NCBI RefSeq assembly: GCF_000758605.1
Contig: NZ_CP009282.1
Span: 1,178,001-1,242,000 of the forward strand
From: Paenibacillus sp. FSL R5-0912
Lineage (GTDB): Bacteria; Bacillota; Bacilli; Paenibacillales; Paenibacillaceae
Direction: 5' to 3'
DNA: 64,000 bases
Shown one piece after another: positions 54,576 to 64,000 of the stretch (the stretch's first letter is position 1; each line of letters starts with the position of its first letter). The notes under the pieces were generated by a model. The model saw only the letters and a program-made list of their open reading frames with translations. It ran no database searches and was not told the origin of the DNA. The position numbers and the translations under genes were made by a program.

Positions 54576-54720
54576 ACACAAAACTTAAGTTTATGCTTTC
54601 GAAGCGAGTTTTGTACGAAGTGAAATCAATGAAGCGAATGCTACACAAAACTTAGCGTATGCTTTCGAAGTCATTTTTGTACACAGCTGAATCACCGAAG
54701 TATTCCTGACAAAAATTTAG
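54576..54720 (+). repeat. 67-bp imperfect tandem repeat in groES-groEL spacer
   Basis: ACACAAAACTTA begins at 54576 and again at 54643, each followed by TATGCTTTCGAAG and a TTTTGTAC block; a third start (ACAAAAATTTA at 54709) ends in the groEL ribosome site GGAGG. The units are about 67 bp, clearly related but diverged. Confidence 0.8.
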
Positions 54721-56364
<1,644 letters not shown>

Positions 56365-56474
56365 TCAAATCATTATCGAAGTAATTCGATGATGAGCGAC
56401 CGCGTATAAGCGGTAGATTTCATCGCCGATGGAGCAGAATAACGCTCCCTGCGGTAATCAGGACCACATAGTGC

Positions 56475-56533
56475 AAAAAATGAGAGACCTTTCAGGAGTT
56501 CATTGAACTTCTGGGAGGTCTCTCATTATTTTT
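56475..56533. terminator. Bidirectional terminator between groEL and dus
   Basis: AAAAATGAGAGACCT pairs with AGGTCTCTCATTATTTTT, with an additional inner pairing GAGTTCA/TGAACTTC. It serves groEL rightward and the dus gene leftward. Confidence 0.85.
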
Positions 56534-56549
56534 GATAAGCATGTATGCT

Positions 56550-57527
56550 TCAAGCTAATTCCTGATCTAAAAGAGGTTTTACTAAACGACGTACTTCGTC
56601 TGTTGACGTGGTATCCATTAATTGGTCTCTTAGTTCGCCTGCGCCTCTAAATCCACGAGCATAGATTTTGAAATAGCGAAGAAGGGGTCTAAATGAACGT
56701 GGCAGGGTTTCTGTTGAATATTTATCGTGAAGATCCAACTGTAAAAGAAGTAAATTGAGAAAATCCTTCGCGCTATGTTCTTTAGATTCTTTCTCAAAAG
56801 CAAAGGGATTGGTGAAAATACCGCGGCCAATCATGACACCATCAACGCCGTATTGTTCTACTAATTGTAATCCTGTTGCGCGGTCCGGAATATCTCCATT
56901 AATGGTTAACAACGTATGTGGAGCAATCTCATCGCGCAATTGTTTTATTTCAGGAATTAGTTCCCAGTGTGCAGCTACTTTACTCATCTCTTTTTTGGTA
57001 CGAAGGTGAATGGAAAGATTCGCAATATCTTGTTTCAATATATGTCCTAACCAATCGCGCCACTCATCAATTTTAGAGTACCCCAATCTTGTTTTAACAC
57101 TAACCGGCAATCCACCTGCTTTTGCAGCTTGAATAATTTCTGCTGCAACTTCAGGATGCTTTATTAATCCAGCCCCTTTTCCACTGGTTGCGGCATTTTG
57201 TGCTGGGCATCCCATGTTTATATCGATACCACGAAAACCAAGTTTTTGCATATCAATACTCATCTGCTCAAAAAGTGCAGGTTTATTGCCCCAAATATGA
57301 GCGACAATCGGTTGCTCATCATCTGTGAACATTAATCGTCCCCCTACATTTTCTTTTCCAACAGGGTGACAATAATTTTCTGTACTTGTGAATTCCGTGA
57401 AAAATACGTCAGGTGTTGCAGCTTCACTAATGACGTGACGAAATACAATATCTGTGACGTCTTCCATGGGTGCTAATATAAAAAACGGTTTTGGTAAATC
57501 AAGCCAAAAATTTGGTTCGTTACTCAT
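56550..57527 (-). CDS. dus: tRNA-dihydrouridine synthase
   Basis: FMN enzyme that reduces uridine in the tRNA D-loop. The 325-residue protein has [35 protein letters not shown] with the catalytic Cys, [21 protein letters not shown] and [18 protein letters not shown] before ATG 57527. The base composition is clearly lower in G+C (about 40% by eye) than the neighbours, and TTA/AAA codons are common, suggesting acquisition by transfer. The Dus subtype cannot be fixed from motifs. Confidence 0.9.
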   Translation of the reverse strand: MSNEPNFWLDLPKPFFILAPMEDVTDIVFRHVISEAATPDVFFTEFTSTENYCHPVGKENVGGRLMFTDDEQPIVAHIWGNKPALFEQMSIDMQKLGFRGIDINMGCPAQNAATSGKGAGLIKHPEVAAEIIQAAKAGGLPVSVKTRLGYSKIDEWRDWLGHILKQDIANLSIHLRTKKEMSKVAAHWELIPEIKQLRDEIAPHTLLTINGDIPDRATGLQLVEQYGVDGVMIGRGIFTNPFAFEKESKEHSAKDFLNLLLLQLDLHDKYSTETLPRSFRPLLRYFKIYARGFRGAGELRDQLMDTTSTDEVRRLVKPLLDQELA

Positions 57528-57626
57528 ATGATCTTCTCCTGTTGCAACATATAAATCGATAGAATCTATAGCAAAGTCTTTTACCCATCATAACATAGTA
57601 TCATTATTTTTCGTTTGATGCACAAA

Positions 57627-57676
57627 ACAAAACGTCCTTTCGCATTCCTGTTGGAAAGTGAAAGGGCGTTGTTTGT
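57627..57676 (-). terminator. Terminator of the ammonium transporter gene
   Basis: On the minus strand AACGCCCTTTC pairs with GAAAGGACGTT and is followed by TTGTTTTG. It lies about 45 bases after the amt stop. Confidence 0.65.
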
Positions 57677-57720
57677 GTCCACAATATTTGGGGTTTGGTG
57701 GTGCAGAGAGCGATGTACCC

Positions 57721-59022
57721 TTATCTTCTTGTATTATTGCGGGAATCCATGTCGTCATCCGCCAGATAATGATCTTCAAGTTCAATAAATTCGGCTGAAC
57801 GGTGCGCGGCGATCATGCCGTGATAACTGATATCTAGGCCAATGTCTTCCTCTTCCTCACTGGACCGTACCTGAACCAGCTTACCGATCAGCTTCAGCCC
57901 GCACCAGGTGGTTGCGAACCCCCAGACTGCCAATGTGACAAGACCAAGGAGCTGCACCCCGAGCTGGTGCCAGCCTCCGCCATAGAGCAGTCCGCCATCG
58001 GTAGCGAACAAACCTACAGCCACAGTTCCCCAAGCGCCGGATACGGCATGCACCGGAAAGGCGCCGACGGGATCATCGATACGGCGGGCTTCCAGCCAGT
58101 TGGCAGCCGCCATCATAAGCAGTCCGGAGACGGCGCCAATCAGGATGGCTGCACCGTCACTGACAAACGCACAGCCGGCGGTAATCCCGACCAGACCGGC
58201 GAGCGAACCGTTAATGACGGAAGGTGCATCTGAACGCTGGTAACGGAATAAGGTGTAGATCAGGGTGATCCCGCCGCCCGCCGCCGCCGACAGCATCGTG
58301 GTAATAGCGATATGCCCGATCCGGACATCGGTAGCACTTAAGGTGCTGCCTGCATTGAAGCCGAACCAGCCGAACCAGAGCAGGAAGGCACCCACTGAAG
58401 CGAGCGGCAGGTTGCTCGGAAGAGCAACGGTGCTATTCCCGGCCTCATTGAACTTGCCCTTTCTGGGGCCGATCACCATAGCCGCCGCCAGTGCCGAGAA
58501 TCCGCCCAGGGCATGAATAACAGCTGAACCAGCGAAGTCCTGCAGGCCTAACTGGCTAAGCCAGCCGCCGCCCCAGGCCCAGTGACCGCCTAGAGGATAG
58601 ATCAGGCCGGTCATTAATATGATGTACAGCAGATAAGCGCGGAAATTGATTCGTTCAGCAACCGCACCTGATACGATGGAGATAACGGCAATGGTAAAAG
58701 CCGCCTGGAAAAGCCAGAAGGTATCCATCGAGATGGTGAAATGAAGATGGGAGAGATCACCGCCAAGCATAAATCCGTTGGTGCCTACTAAACCGCCGGC
58801 ATCTTTGCCGTACATTAGCCCAAATCCAAAAATATAAAAAATCAGCGTTCCAATAGTAATATCTGCGAACACTTTCATAATAATGTTCACACTGTTTTTA
58901 TATCGTACAAAACCGGCCTCCAGCAGAGCGAAACCGCCCTCCATCAGCAAAATCATAGCGGCGCTCAATACGACCCAAATCGTATCTACACCTCCGCCAA
59001 GCGATTCCAGCGTCACATTCAT
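57721..59022 (-). CDS. amt: Ammonium transporter Amt
   Basis: Membrane channel for ammonium/ammonia, 433 residues with eleven helices. Motifs: MEGGFALLEAGFVRYKNSVNIIMK, GLIYPLGGHWAWGGGWL, DFAGSAVIHALGGFSALAAAMVIGPRKG and VHAVSGAWGTVAVGLFA. The C-terminal tail has DIGLDISYHG, which in Amt proteins docks the regulator GlnK, followed by an acidic extension. GGAGG precedes ATG 59022. It is the second gene after a coiled-coil protein; no glnK is adjacent. Confidence 0.95.
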   Translation of the reverse strand: MNVTLESLGGGVDTIWVVLSAAMILLMEGGFALLEAGFVRYKNSVNIIMKVFADITIGTLIFYIFGFGLMYGKDAGGLVGTNGFMLGGDLSHLHFTISMDTFWLFQAAFTIAVISIVSGAVAERINFRAYLLYIILMTGLIYPLGGHWAWGGGWLSQLGLQDFAGSAVIHALGGFSALAAAMVIGPRKGKFNEAGNSTVALPSNLPLASVGAFLLWFGWFGFNAGSTLSATDVRIGHIAITTMLSAAAGGGITLIYTLFRYQRSDAPSVINGSLAGLVGITAGCAFVSDGAAILIGAVSGLLMMAAANWLEARRIDDPVGAFPVHAVSGAWGTVAVGLFATDGGLLYGGGWHQLGVQLLGLVTLAVWGFATTWCGLKLIGKLVQVRSSEEEEDIGLDISYHGMIAAHRSAEFIELEDHYLADDDMDSRNNTRR

Positions 59023-59024
59023 TT

Positions 59025-59432
59025 CTATAATGCCTCCATGCCCCTAATGGATTTGATCTCTCTTATGATTTCAGGTGACAGCGGAATCTCTTCTGTAGCC
59101 GGGCGAGAAGCGAGCAGCAGCAAGACCTGATTCAATTCTTGGATGTCTCTTTTAATGCGGTCTATTTGTTTGAACCGCTCTTTGACATGAACAATATATT
59201 CTACGGCTGTGTGATGGCTCGCCGGATGCCCTGCAAACCATTTCCGGATGGGGGAGAGGGATTGGTACATTGCCTCTTCTGCCCGCCTTTTTTGTTCATA
59301 TTTATTGATTTTACTCTTAATTCCCTCGATTTCTTCTTCTTTCCTGACCTTGAGGCGTTCAATGAGGTCCTTTATTTCCTCGCTAGTCAGATGATATACA
59401 ACATTTTGGTATACTTCATCCACAATAATCAT
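59025..59432 (-). CDS. Hypothetical coiled-coil protein upstream of amt
   Basis: A 135-residue soluble protein, family not recognised. Residues about 1-20 are MIIVDEVYQNVVYHLTSEEIKD; residues about 22-52 are a charged helix likely to form a coiled coil (ERLKVRKEEEIEGIKSKINKYEQKRRAEE), and a second helical pair follows. The start at ATG 59432 is set by AAGGAG seven bases upstream and by a promoter at 59466-59494; a longer frame to 59564 would include that promoter. It ends 3 bases before amt, so co-expression with it and a role in ammonium uptake are likely (inference). Confidence 0.7.
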   Translation of the reverse strand: MIIVDEVYQNVVYHLTSEEIKDLIERLKVRKEEEIEGIKSKINKYEQKRRAEEAMYQSLSPIRKWFAGHPASHHTAVEYIVHVKERFKQIDRIKRDIQELNQVLLLLASRPATEEIPLSPEIIREIKSIRGMEAL

Positions 59433-59465
59433 GTCAGATCTCCTTACATGAAAAGTCATAGACTG

Positions 59466-59494
59466 ATTATAGGGACAATGCAAATACAAGTCAA
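59466..59494 (-). promoter_or_regulatory. Promoter of the coiled-coil/amt operon
   Basis: On the minus strand TTGACT (59494-59489), 17-base spacer, TATAAT (59471-59466). No clear TnrA site (TGTNAN7TNACA) was found around it. Confidence 0.8.
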
Positions 59495-59713
59495 CAGGTT
59501 TTTCAATGGTTGAAACAAGAATTTGGTCATTATTCGTCGATTCCCCGAACAGGATTAATTTCATGATGGACGGGCCCCCTTATGATGAACTGCCCTTCTT
59601 CCGGCTAGTTTACACTTCTGTGGCTTCTTATCCGGAAGCAAACAGATCCTCCTCATTGAGACAGGCCACAGCCAAAAGGGTCAAAATACGATGATTAAAA
59701 GGTAATATACGGT
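59495..59713. other. Intergenic region
   Basis: No supported gene between the amt operon promoter and the sugar cluster promoter region. No repeat or terminator recognised. Confidence 0.4.
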
Positions 59714-59760
59714 GAGACACAGTACAAGAAGAGCATCTATAATTATGATAACGCTTTAAT
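59714..59760 (+). promoter_or_regulatory. Candidate promoter with cre-like site of second sugar ABC cluster
   Basis: GAGACA (59714-59719), 18-base spacer, TATAAT (59738-59743), then ATGATAACGCTTTAAT at 59745-59760, which departs from the cre consensus at one fixed position. It lies about 110 bases before the GTG at 59867. Confidence 0.45.
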
Positions 59761-59866
59761 TAATAATTAATCTATTTAATGTATTAATTGTTGGAATTTT
59801 TTTGGCAGACAGGGCCTTGCCCTTAAGCATAGTAAGTTGATTAATTACAATTAGGGGGTATGTGTA

Positions 59867-61498
59867 GTGACAACGAAGAAACTCCTTGCCGTCTTAATGA
59901 CAGGTTGCTTGATTGGGGCGGTATTGGCGGGTTGCAGCAAGGAGAATAGTCCGGATTCAACGAATACCGGCACAAACTCACCCGCAGAAAAAACAAAGTT
60001 GAAGGCTATCATTGTAAAGCATTCCCTGACCAAGGACGTTACTCAAATGAAGTGGCTCATGGATTTGGAGGAGAAGGCAAATGTAGATATTGAGTGGCAG
60101 CAAATCTCTGCAGACTGGGATCAGAAGAAAAGTGCGCTTTTTGCAAGCGGGGAAATACCGGATTTGTTGTTTAATGCTACCCAAAATTCAGATTTTGTCC
60201 AGTTTAACGGATTATTTGAGGATATGGGGCCACTGATTGAAAAGGAAGCCCCCAATATACAAAAGATGTTCAGCGAACATCCTGAATTGAAAGCGCTTGC
60301 CACGCAGATGGACGGGAAAATCTATGGTACCCCAAGATATAAGGGGATCTGGCCCGGCTCCACAGCCACCATGTTTATCAACAAGACCTGGCTTGACAAT
60401 CTTGGCCTCAAGGTGCCAGCCACCTGGGATGAGCTTGAGCAGGTGCTGATTGCTTTCCGGGACGGGGACCCGAATCAGAATGGCGACAAGACGGATGAGG
60501 TACCGATGGACTTCAACCCGATCGGGTGGGATTTCACTCCGAAGCTGCTGCTGGGCAGCCTGGGTCTGCCTTTGTCCAACAGTGCCGGTGACGGGTATTT
60601 CACAGAAGACGCCCAAGTCAAGAATTTCTATGTGGATGAGCGCTTCAAGACCTTGATGCAATTCCTCCAGAAGCTGTACGGCCAGAACCTGATCAACAAG
60701 GAAGCCGTTACGCAGGACTACTCGAAATTCCAGTCACTGGCCCGGGGCAACGGGACTACAGCCAAAGTGGGCTTCACCTGGGGCTGGGAAACGGGTGACC
60801 GTTTCGGCAATGAACTGAAGGATCAGTACATTTCACTCTCGCAGCTCAAGGAGCATGCAGATTCCACCAATGAGCTGTACTGGAGCAATGACTACTACTT
60901 CCAGAACTATGGAGCCAATGCCGTTTCCATAAGCGCCAGCTCCAAAAAGAAGGATGCCGCCATGCGGTTCATCGACGCTTTCTATGATCCGACGGTCAGT
61001 ATGCAAGTGTTGTTTGGCGGAATGAACGATACGGACAAGGGAATTAAGGATAACGGGGACGGGACGTATCAGGTTCTGCCGCCTGCAGATTCTTCGCTTG
61101 ACCCGGGCTCTTGGAAATGGACGAACTCGTTCGCGGATAACGGCCCGATGTATATTGCCGATGAACTGAAGGACAATTTGAAGCTGGGCACGGATATGCA
61201 AAGTGTACTGAAAGAGAAAGACATTTATACGGAGCTGCTTAACAAGGCAGATCCGAAAACAAATATCTACCCGCAGACATTTATGAAATACAGTACGGAA
61301 GACACGAATACACTGGCCATGAATCAGGCGAACATCAATAATATCACCGATCAAAAATGGGCCAACTGGCTGACAACGAAGGCAAATATCGAGAGCGAGT
61401 GGGACGCCTACGTGGCAAGTGTCAACAGCTCCGGTCTTGAACAGAATCTGCAGATCCGTCAAAAAGCTTACGAGGAATACCTCTCGACCTTGAAATAG
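59867..61498 (+). CDS. Extracellular sugar-binding lipoprotein of second ABC importer
   Basis: A 543-residue solute-binding lipoprotein. The signal peptide ends in the lipobox L-A-G-C (near residue 23) and is followed by a threonine/asparagine/serine-rich linker. The large LplA/YtcQ-type binding domain has TPRYKGIWPGSTATMFINKTWLDNLGLKVPATWDELEQVLIAFRDGDPN, very similar in pattern to the protein at 917-2482. GGGGG lies before the GTG start. Two permease genes follow in one direction. Confidence 0.9.
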   Translation: MTTKKLLAVLMTGCLIGAVLAGCSKENSPDSTNTGTNSPAEKTKLKAIIVKHSLTKDVTQMKWLMDLEEKANVDIEWQQISADWDQKKSALFASGEIPDLLFNATQNSDFVQFNGLFEDMGPLIEKEAPNIQKMFSEHPELKALATQMDGKIYGTPRYKGIWPGSTATMFINKTWLDNLGLKVPATWDELEQVLIAFRDGDPNQNGDKTDEVPMDFNPIGWDFTPKLLLGSLGLPLSNSAGDGYFTEDAQVKNFYVDERFKTLMQFLQKLYGQNLINKEAVTQDYSKFQSLARGNGTTAKVGFTWGWETGDRFGNELKDQYISLSQLKEHADSTNELYWSNDYYFQNYGANAVSISASSKKKDAAMRFIDAFYDPTVSMQVLFGGMNDTDKGIKDNGDGTYQVLPPADSSLDPGSWKWTNSFADNGPMYIADELKDNLKLGTDMQSVLKEKDIYTELLNKADPKTNIYPQTFMKYSTEDTNTLAMNQANINNITDQKWANWLTTKANIESEWDAYVASVNSSGLEQNLQIRQKAYEEYLSTLK

Positions 61499-61523
61499 AA
61501 ACCTCATGGAAGGGGAGCTTGTT

Positions 61524-62477
61524 ATGAAGCAGGCACAACTAAACGGATCGCAGCACACCCTTCAAGGGAAGAGCTGGCTGCAGAAGCTGGGAGGACAGTA
61601 TCAGCTGTGGATTATGGTTCTTCCGGCTATTATTTACATTGCTATTTTCTGCTATGGTCCCATGTACGGAATTCAGCTTGCCTTTCGGGATTTTGATTTC
61701 AGCAAAGGGCTGACAGGTGGCGATTGGGTCGGATTTAAGTATTTTGAGCAGTATTTCAACAGTCCCATGTTCTGGCCTACGCTGAGGAATACTTTTGTCA
61801 TCGCGTTTGTCTCTATCTTGTTTGGCTTCCCTATGCCTATCCTGCTGGCGCTGGTTGTTAATTCAATCCGAAGCAATAAGCGTAAGCGTGTGCTGCAGAC
61901 TACCGTGTATATGCCCTACTTCATCTCCACCGTTGTCCTTGTAGCGTTGCTGCAGATCATGCTCTCCCCTACAACAGGGCTTATCGACGGTTTGCTCAAA
62001 ACACTGCATTTGCTCCCGGCGGATACTAATCTCATAGGCGATCCAGGGTCGTTCGTGCCCGTCTATGTCATCTCTGCCATCTGGCAGACCTGCGGCTGGA
62101 ACAGCATTATCTTCATTGCAGCACTGTCTTCGGTAGATTCACAGCTGTATGATGCCGCCCGGATTGATGGCGCGAACCGCTGGCAAACCGTCTGGCATGT
62201 GGAGATTCCGGCAATCCTGCCGACCATTATTATTTTGCTGATTATGAATATGGGGAACATTCTGAGCGTCGGCTTTGAGAAAACCTTTCTCATGCAGAAC
62301 AGTCTCAACAAATCGGTATCTGAGGTTATCTCTACTTATGTATTTAACGTAGGGGTGAAGTCCAATCAGTTCAGCTTCGGATCGGCTGTGGGATTGTTTA
62401 ATACAGTCATTAATTTCATGTTCTTAATATTGGCCAACTCGCTGGCCAAAAAATCTTCTAACATCAGTCTAATGTAA
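61524..62477 (+). CDS. Sugar ABC transporter permease, LplB type
   Basis: 317 residues, six membrane helices, with the EAA loop DSQLYDAARIDGANRWQTVWHVEIPA at about 213-238. ATG 61524 is preceded by AAGGGGAG; an ATG at 61506 has no site. Functions with the lipoprotein before and the permease after it; ATPase not in the window. Confidence 0.92.
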   Translation: MKQAQLNGSQHTLQGKSWLQKLGGQYQLWIMVLPAIIYIAIFCYGPMYGIQLAFRDFDFSKGLTGGDWVGFKYFEQYFNSPMFWPTLRNTFVIAFVSILFGFPMPILLALVVNSIRSNKRKRVLQTTVYMPYFISTVVLVALLQIMLSPTTGLIDGLLKTLHLLPADTNLIGDPGSFVPVYVISAIWQTCGWNSIIFIAALSSVDSQLYDAARIDGANRWQTVWHVEIPAILPTIIILLIMNMGNILSVGFEKTFLMQNSLNKSVSEVISTYVFNVGVKSNQFSFGSAVGLFNTVINFMFLILANSLAKKSSNISLM

Positions 62478-62489
62478 GGAGGGGATGGG

Positions 62490-63419
62490 ATGTCAAGCAG
62501 ACAAGCCTCTCATTCGCAACATACGGTCTATTCGGGCGGCATGGCAGACAGATTGTATACACTGATTGTTGTGCTTGTGAGTATTGCCGCATTTTTGATG
62601 GTAGCGTATCCGTTGTATTTTATCATCATCGCTTCAGTCAGCAATTCGACAATGGTCAGCCAGGGGAAGGTTATTCTCTGGCCGAAGGATATTAATTTTT
62701 ACGGCTATGAACAGATTTTTAAGGATACCCGCATATGGCAGGGGTATTTCAACACGATTGTCTACACGGTGCTTGGCACTATTCTGAATCTGCTGGTTAC
62801 GCTGCCGGCTGCTTACGCGCTGGCTCACCGGAAGTTCAAGGCCCGCCGGGTGATTATGCCGCTCTTTGTGTTTACCATGTATTTTGGCGGCGGGATGATT
62901 CCCACGTATCTGCTTATCCGTGACCTGCATCTGCTGAACACCCCTTGGGTAATGATCATTAACGGGGCAATAAGTGTTTTCAATCTCATTATTACAAGAA
63001 CTTTCTTTGAAAGCTCAATCCCGGAAGAGCTTTACGAGGCGGCTACACTGGACGGATGCTCACATTTTCGCTATTTTATCTCTGTTGTGATTCCACTGTC
63101 CAAAGCGGTGATTTCCGTGATCACACTCTATTATATGGTGGGACACTGGAATGACTTCTTTAACGCGCTGCTCTATATTAATACCGATAGTCTTCAGCCT
63201 CTGCAGATTATTTTGCGCAACATTCTGCTGTCTAATCAGGCCTTTGCAGGCGGAGCAGGGTCAGGCGCCGGGGCGGGAGCCGGCAGCTATGCCCAGCAGT
63301 TTGCGGATCAGATTAAATACGCTGTAATCATCGTTTCCACGGTTCCGGTGCTGATGATCTATCCGTTTATTCAAAAATATTTTGAAAAAGGTGTAATGAT
63401 CGGCGCCGTGAAGGGCTAA
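62490..63419 (+). CDS. Sugar ABC transporter permease, LplC/YtcP type
   Basis: 309 residues with six membrane helices and EAA loop PEELYEAATLDGCSHFRYF at about 178-196. An insert near residues 250-265 (AGGAGSGAGAGAGSYAQQF) is unusually glycine/alanine-rich. The C-terminal FIQKYFEKGVMIGAVKG is the family ending. AAGGAGGGG lies before ATG 62490, 12 bases after the previous stop. Confidence 0.92.
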   Translation: MSSRQASHSQHTVYSGGMADRLYTLIVVLVSIAAFLMVAYPLYFIIIASVSNSTMVSQGKVILWPKDINFYGYEQIFKDTRIWQGYFNTIVYTVLGTILNLLVTLPAAYALAHRKFKARRVIMPLFVFTMYFGGGMIPTYLLIRDLHLLNTPWVMIINGAISVFNLIITRTFFESSIPEELYEAATLDGCSHFRYFISVVIPLSKAVISVITLYYMVGHWNDFFNALLYINTDSLQPLQIILRNILLSNQAFAGGAGSGAGAGAGSYAQQFADQIKYAVIIVSTVPVLMIYPFIQKYFEKGVMIGAVKG

Positions 63420-63467
63420 GTCAGAAATGTGAAGGGCTGCTTTTTTCAATCCGGGAGGGAGGCTTAT

Positions 63468-64000
63468 ATGAAAAAAAGTCTTGAACTGCCGGCTTTCAAA
63501 GGTGTACCGGTATCACGGGATATGAAGGAAATACTGACGCATGGCAGCAGGGAGTTCCGCATGAGTGCGCATATGACAAAGGTGCATCCGATGAACAATC
63601 TTGTGCTGTATTCACATTGGCATGAGGAACTGGAACTGCTCGTTATGGTCAAAGGCTCTGCAAAGTTTCACGTCGGGCAGGAGAAGTTTGTTGTTCAGAG
63701 CGGGGAAATTGTCTTTATTCAGCCGAACCTGCTGCATTCCGCGATCCGGCTGCAGCAGGAGGAGATCGTTTTTTATGCGGTGCTGGTACACTTCAATTTT
63801 CTCTCCAGTCTGGAGAATGATCAGATTCAACAGCAATATATTCTTCCCTTGTTCCTGAACAACAGTCGCTATCCCGTCTTGATCATGCGCGAAATGGAGG
63901 CAGAACTTCGTCTTATTCCTCTATTGGAGGAAGTATGTGATATTTACCAGCAGGAGCCTCACGCCTTTGAGATGCTGGTTAAGGCCAAGCTGTTTGAGGT
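63468..64000 (+). CDS. AraC-family regulator, N-terminal cupin part (truncated by window edge)
   Basis: Open from ATG 63468 (GGGAGGGAGG upstream) to the right edge, about 177 codons. The visible part is a cupin-like sensor domain (about residues 38-100: LYSHWHEELELLVMVKGSAKFHVGQEKFVVQSGEIVFIQPNLLHSA), the usual N-terminal half of AraC sugar regulators. The HTH half would follow outside the window. It directly trails the sugar permeases and probably controls that cluster. Confidence 0.8.
   Translation, partial: MKKSLELPAFKGVPVSRDMKEILTHGSREFRMSAHMTKVHPMNNLVLYSHWHEELELLVMVKGSAKFHVGQEKFVVQSGEIVFIQPNLLHSAIRLQQEEIVFYAVLVHFNFLSSLENDQIQQQYILPLFLNNSRYPVLIMREMEAELRLIPLLEEVCDIYQQEPHAFEMLVKAKLFE

Noticed and set aside
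59432..59564. Longer version of the coiled-coil protein starting at 59564
   Set aside because: The extra segment contains a good promoter (TTGACT-17-TATAAT) upstream of a ribosome site and ATG at 59432, so the start is internal.

Overview
The window looks like chromosomal DNA of a Paenibacillus-type member of the Bacillales. The gene set (TsaEBD-RimI, TatA/TatC, GroESL under a CIRCE element, LigD/Ku end joining, an H-type small acid-soluble spore protein, a SleB-like hydrolase, LplB/LplC-type sugar permeases), the strong AGGAGG ribosome sites, T-box leaders and cre sites all fit a spore-forming Firmicute. G+C looks to be near 53-55% in most genes (by eye). No tRNA, rRNA, CRISPR, prophage or intact transposase was seen.

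Layout. 1-6.6 kb: a truncated membrane sensor or regulator (-) and an operon of lipoprotein, two permeases and a heparinase-type lyase, with a perfect cre site in its leader. 7.0-10.9 kb: a PocR-AraC regulator followed by gldA-dhaK-dhaL (glycerol / dihydroxyacetone use). 11-21 kb: single genes (HTH-PBP regulator, polysaccharide deacetylase, dGTPase, chemoreceptor, D-2-hydroxyacid dehydrogenase, thpR, SleB-like hydrolase, UgtP-like glycosyltransferase). 21.5-24.7 kb: a TetR/YhgE pair. 25-29.7 kb: gltB without gltD. 30-36.3 kb: ABC exporter, bactofilin/M23 pair, cardiolipin synthase, YitT. 36.5-39.5 kb: a three-gene NHEJ operon with LigD split into polymerase and ligase proteins plus Ku, followed by two small genes, one a spore SASP. 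40.4-56.4 kb: an EamA-type exporter, then a block whose order resembles B. subtilis ydiB-gcp-ydiF-moaC-tatAC-groESL, interrupted by leuA under two tandem T-boxes and by 1.8 kb of repeats and DnaA boxes. 56.5-59.5 kb: an AT-richer dus gene and an ammonium transporter with an upstream coiled-coil protein. 59.8-64 kb: a second sugar ABC cluster ending in a truncated AraC gene.

The most unusual material is non-coding: (i) a dispersed element of about 155 bp present twice, in opposite orientations, whose stems differ by compensatory base changes; (ii) a 97-nt nested inverted-repeat structure between the promoter and start of tsaE; (iii) two successive T-boxes before leuA; (iv) a dense DnaA-box cluster beside the ABC-F gene; (v) a 51-bp near-palindromic minisatellite with a three-unit higher-order period; and (vi) a 67-bp imperfect tandem repeat in the groES-groEL spacer. 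All coordinates and motifs were read by eye; family names come from recognition of protein motifs, not from searches.
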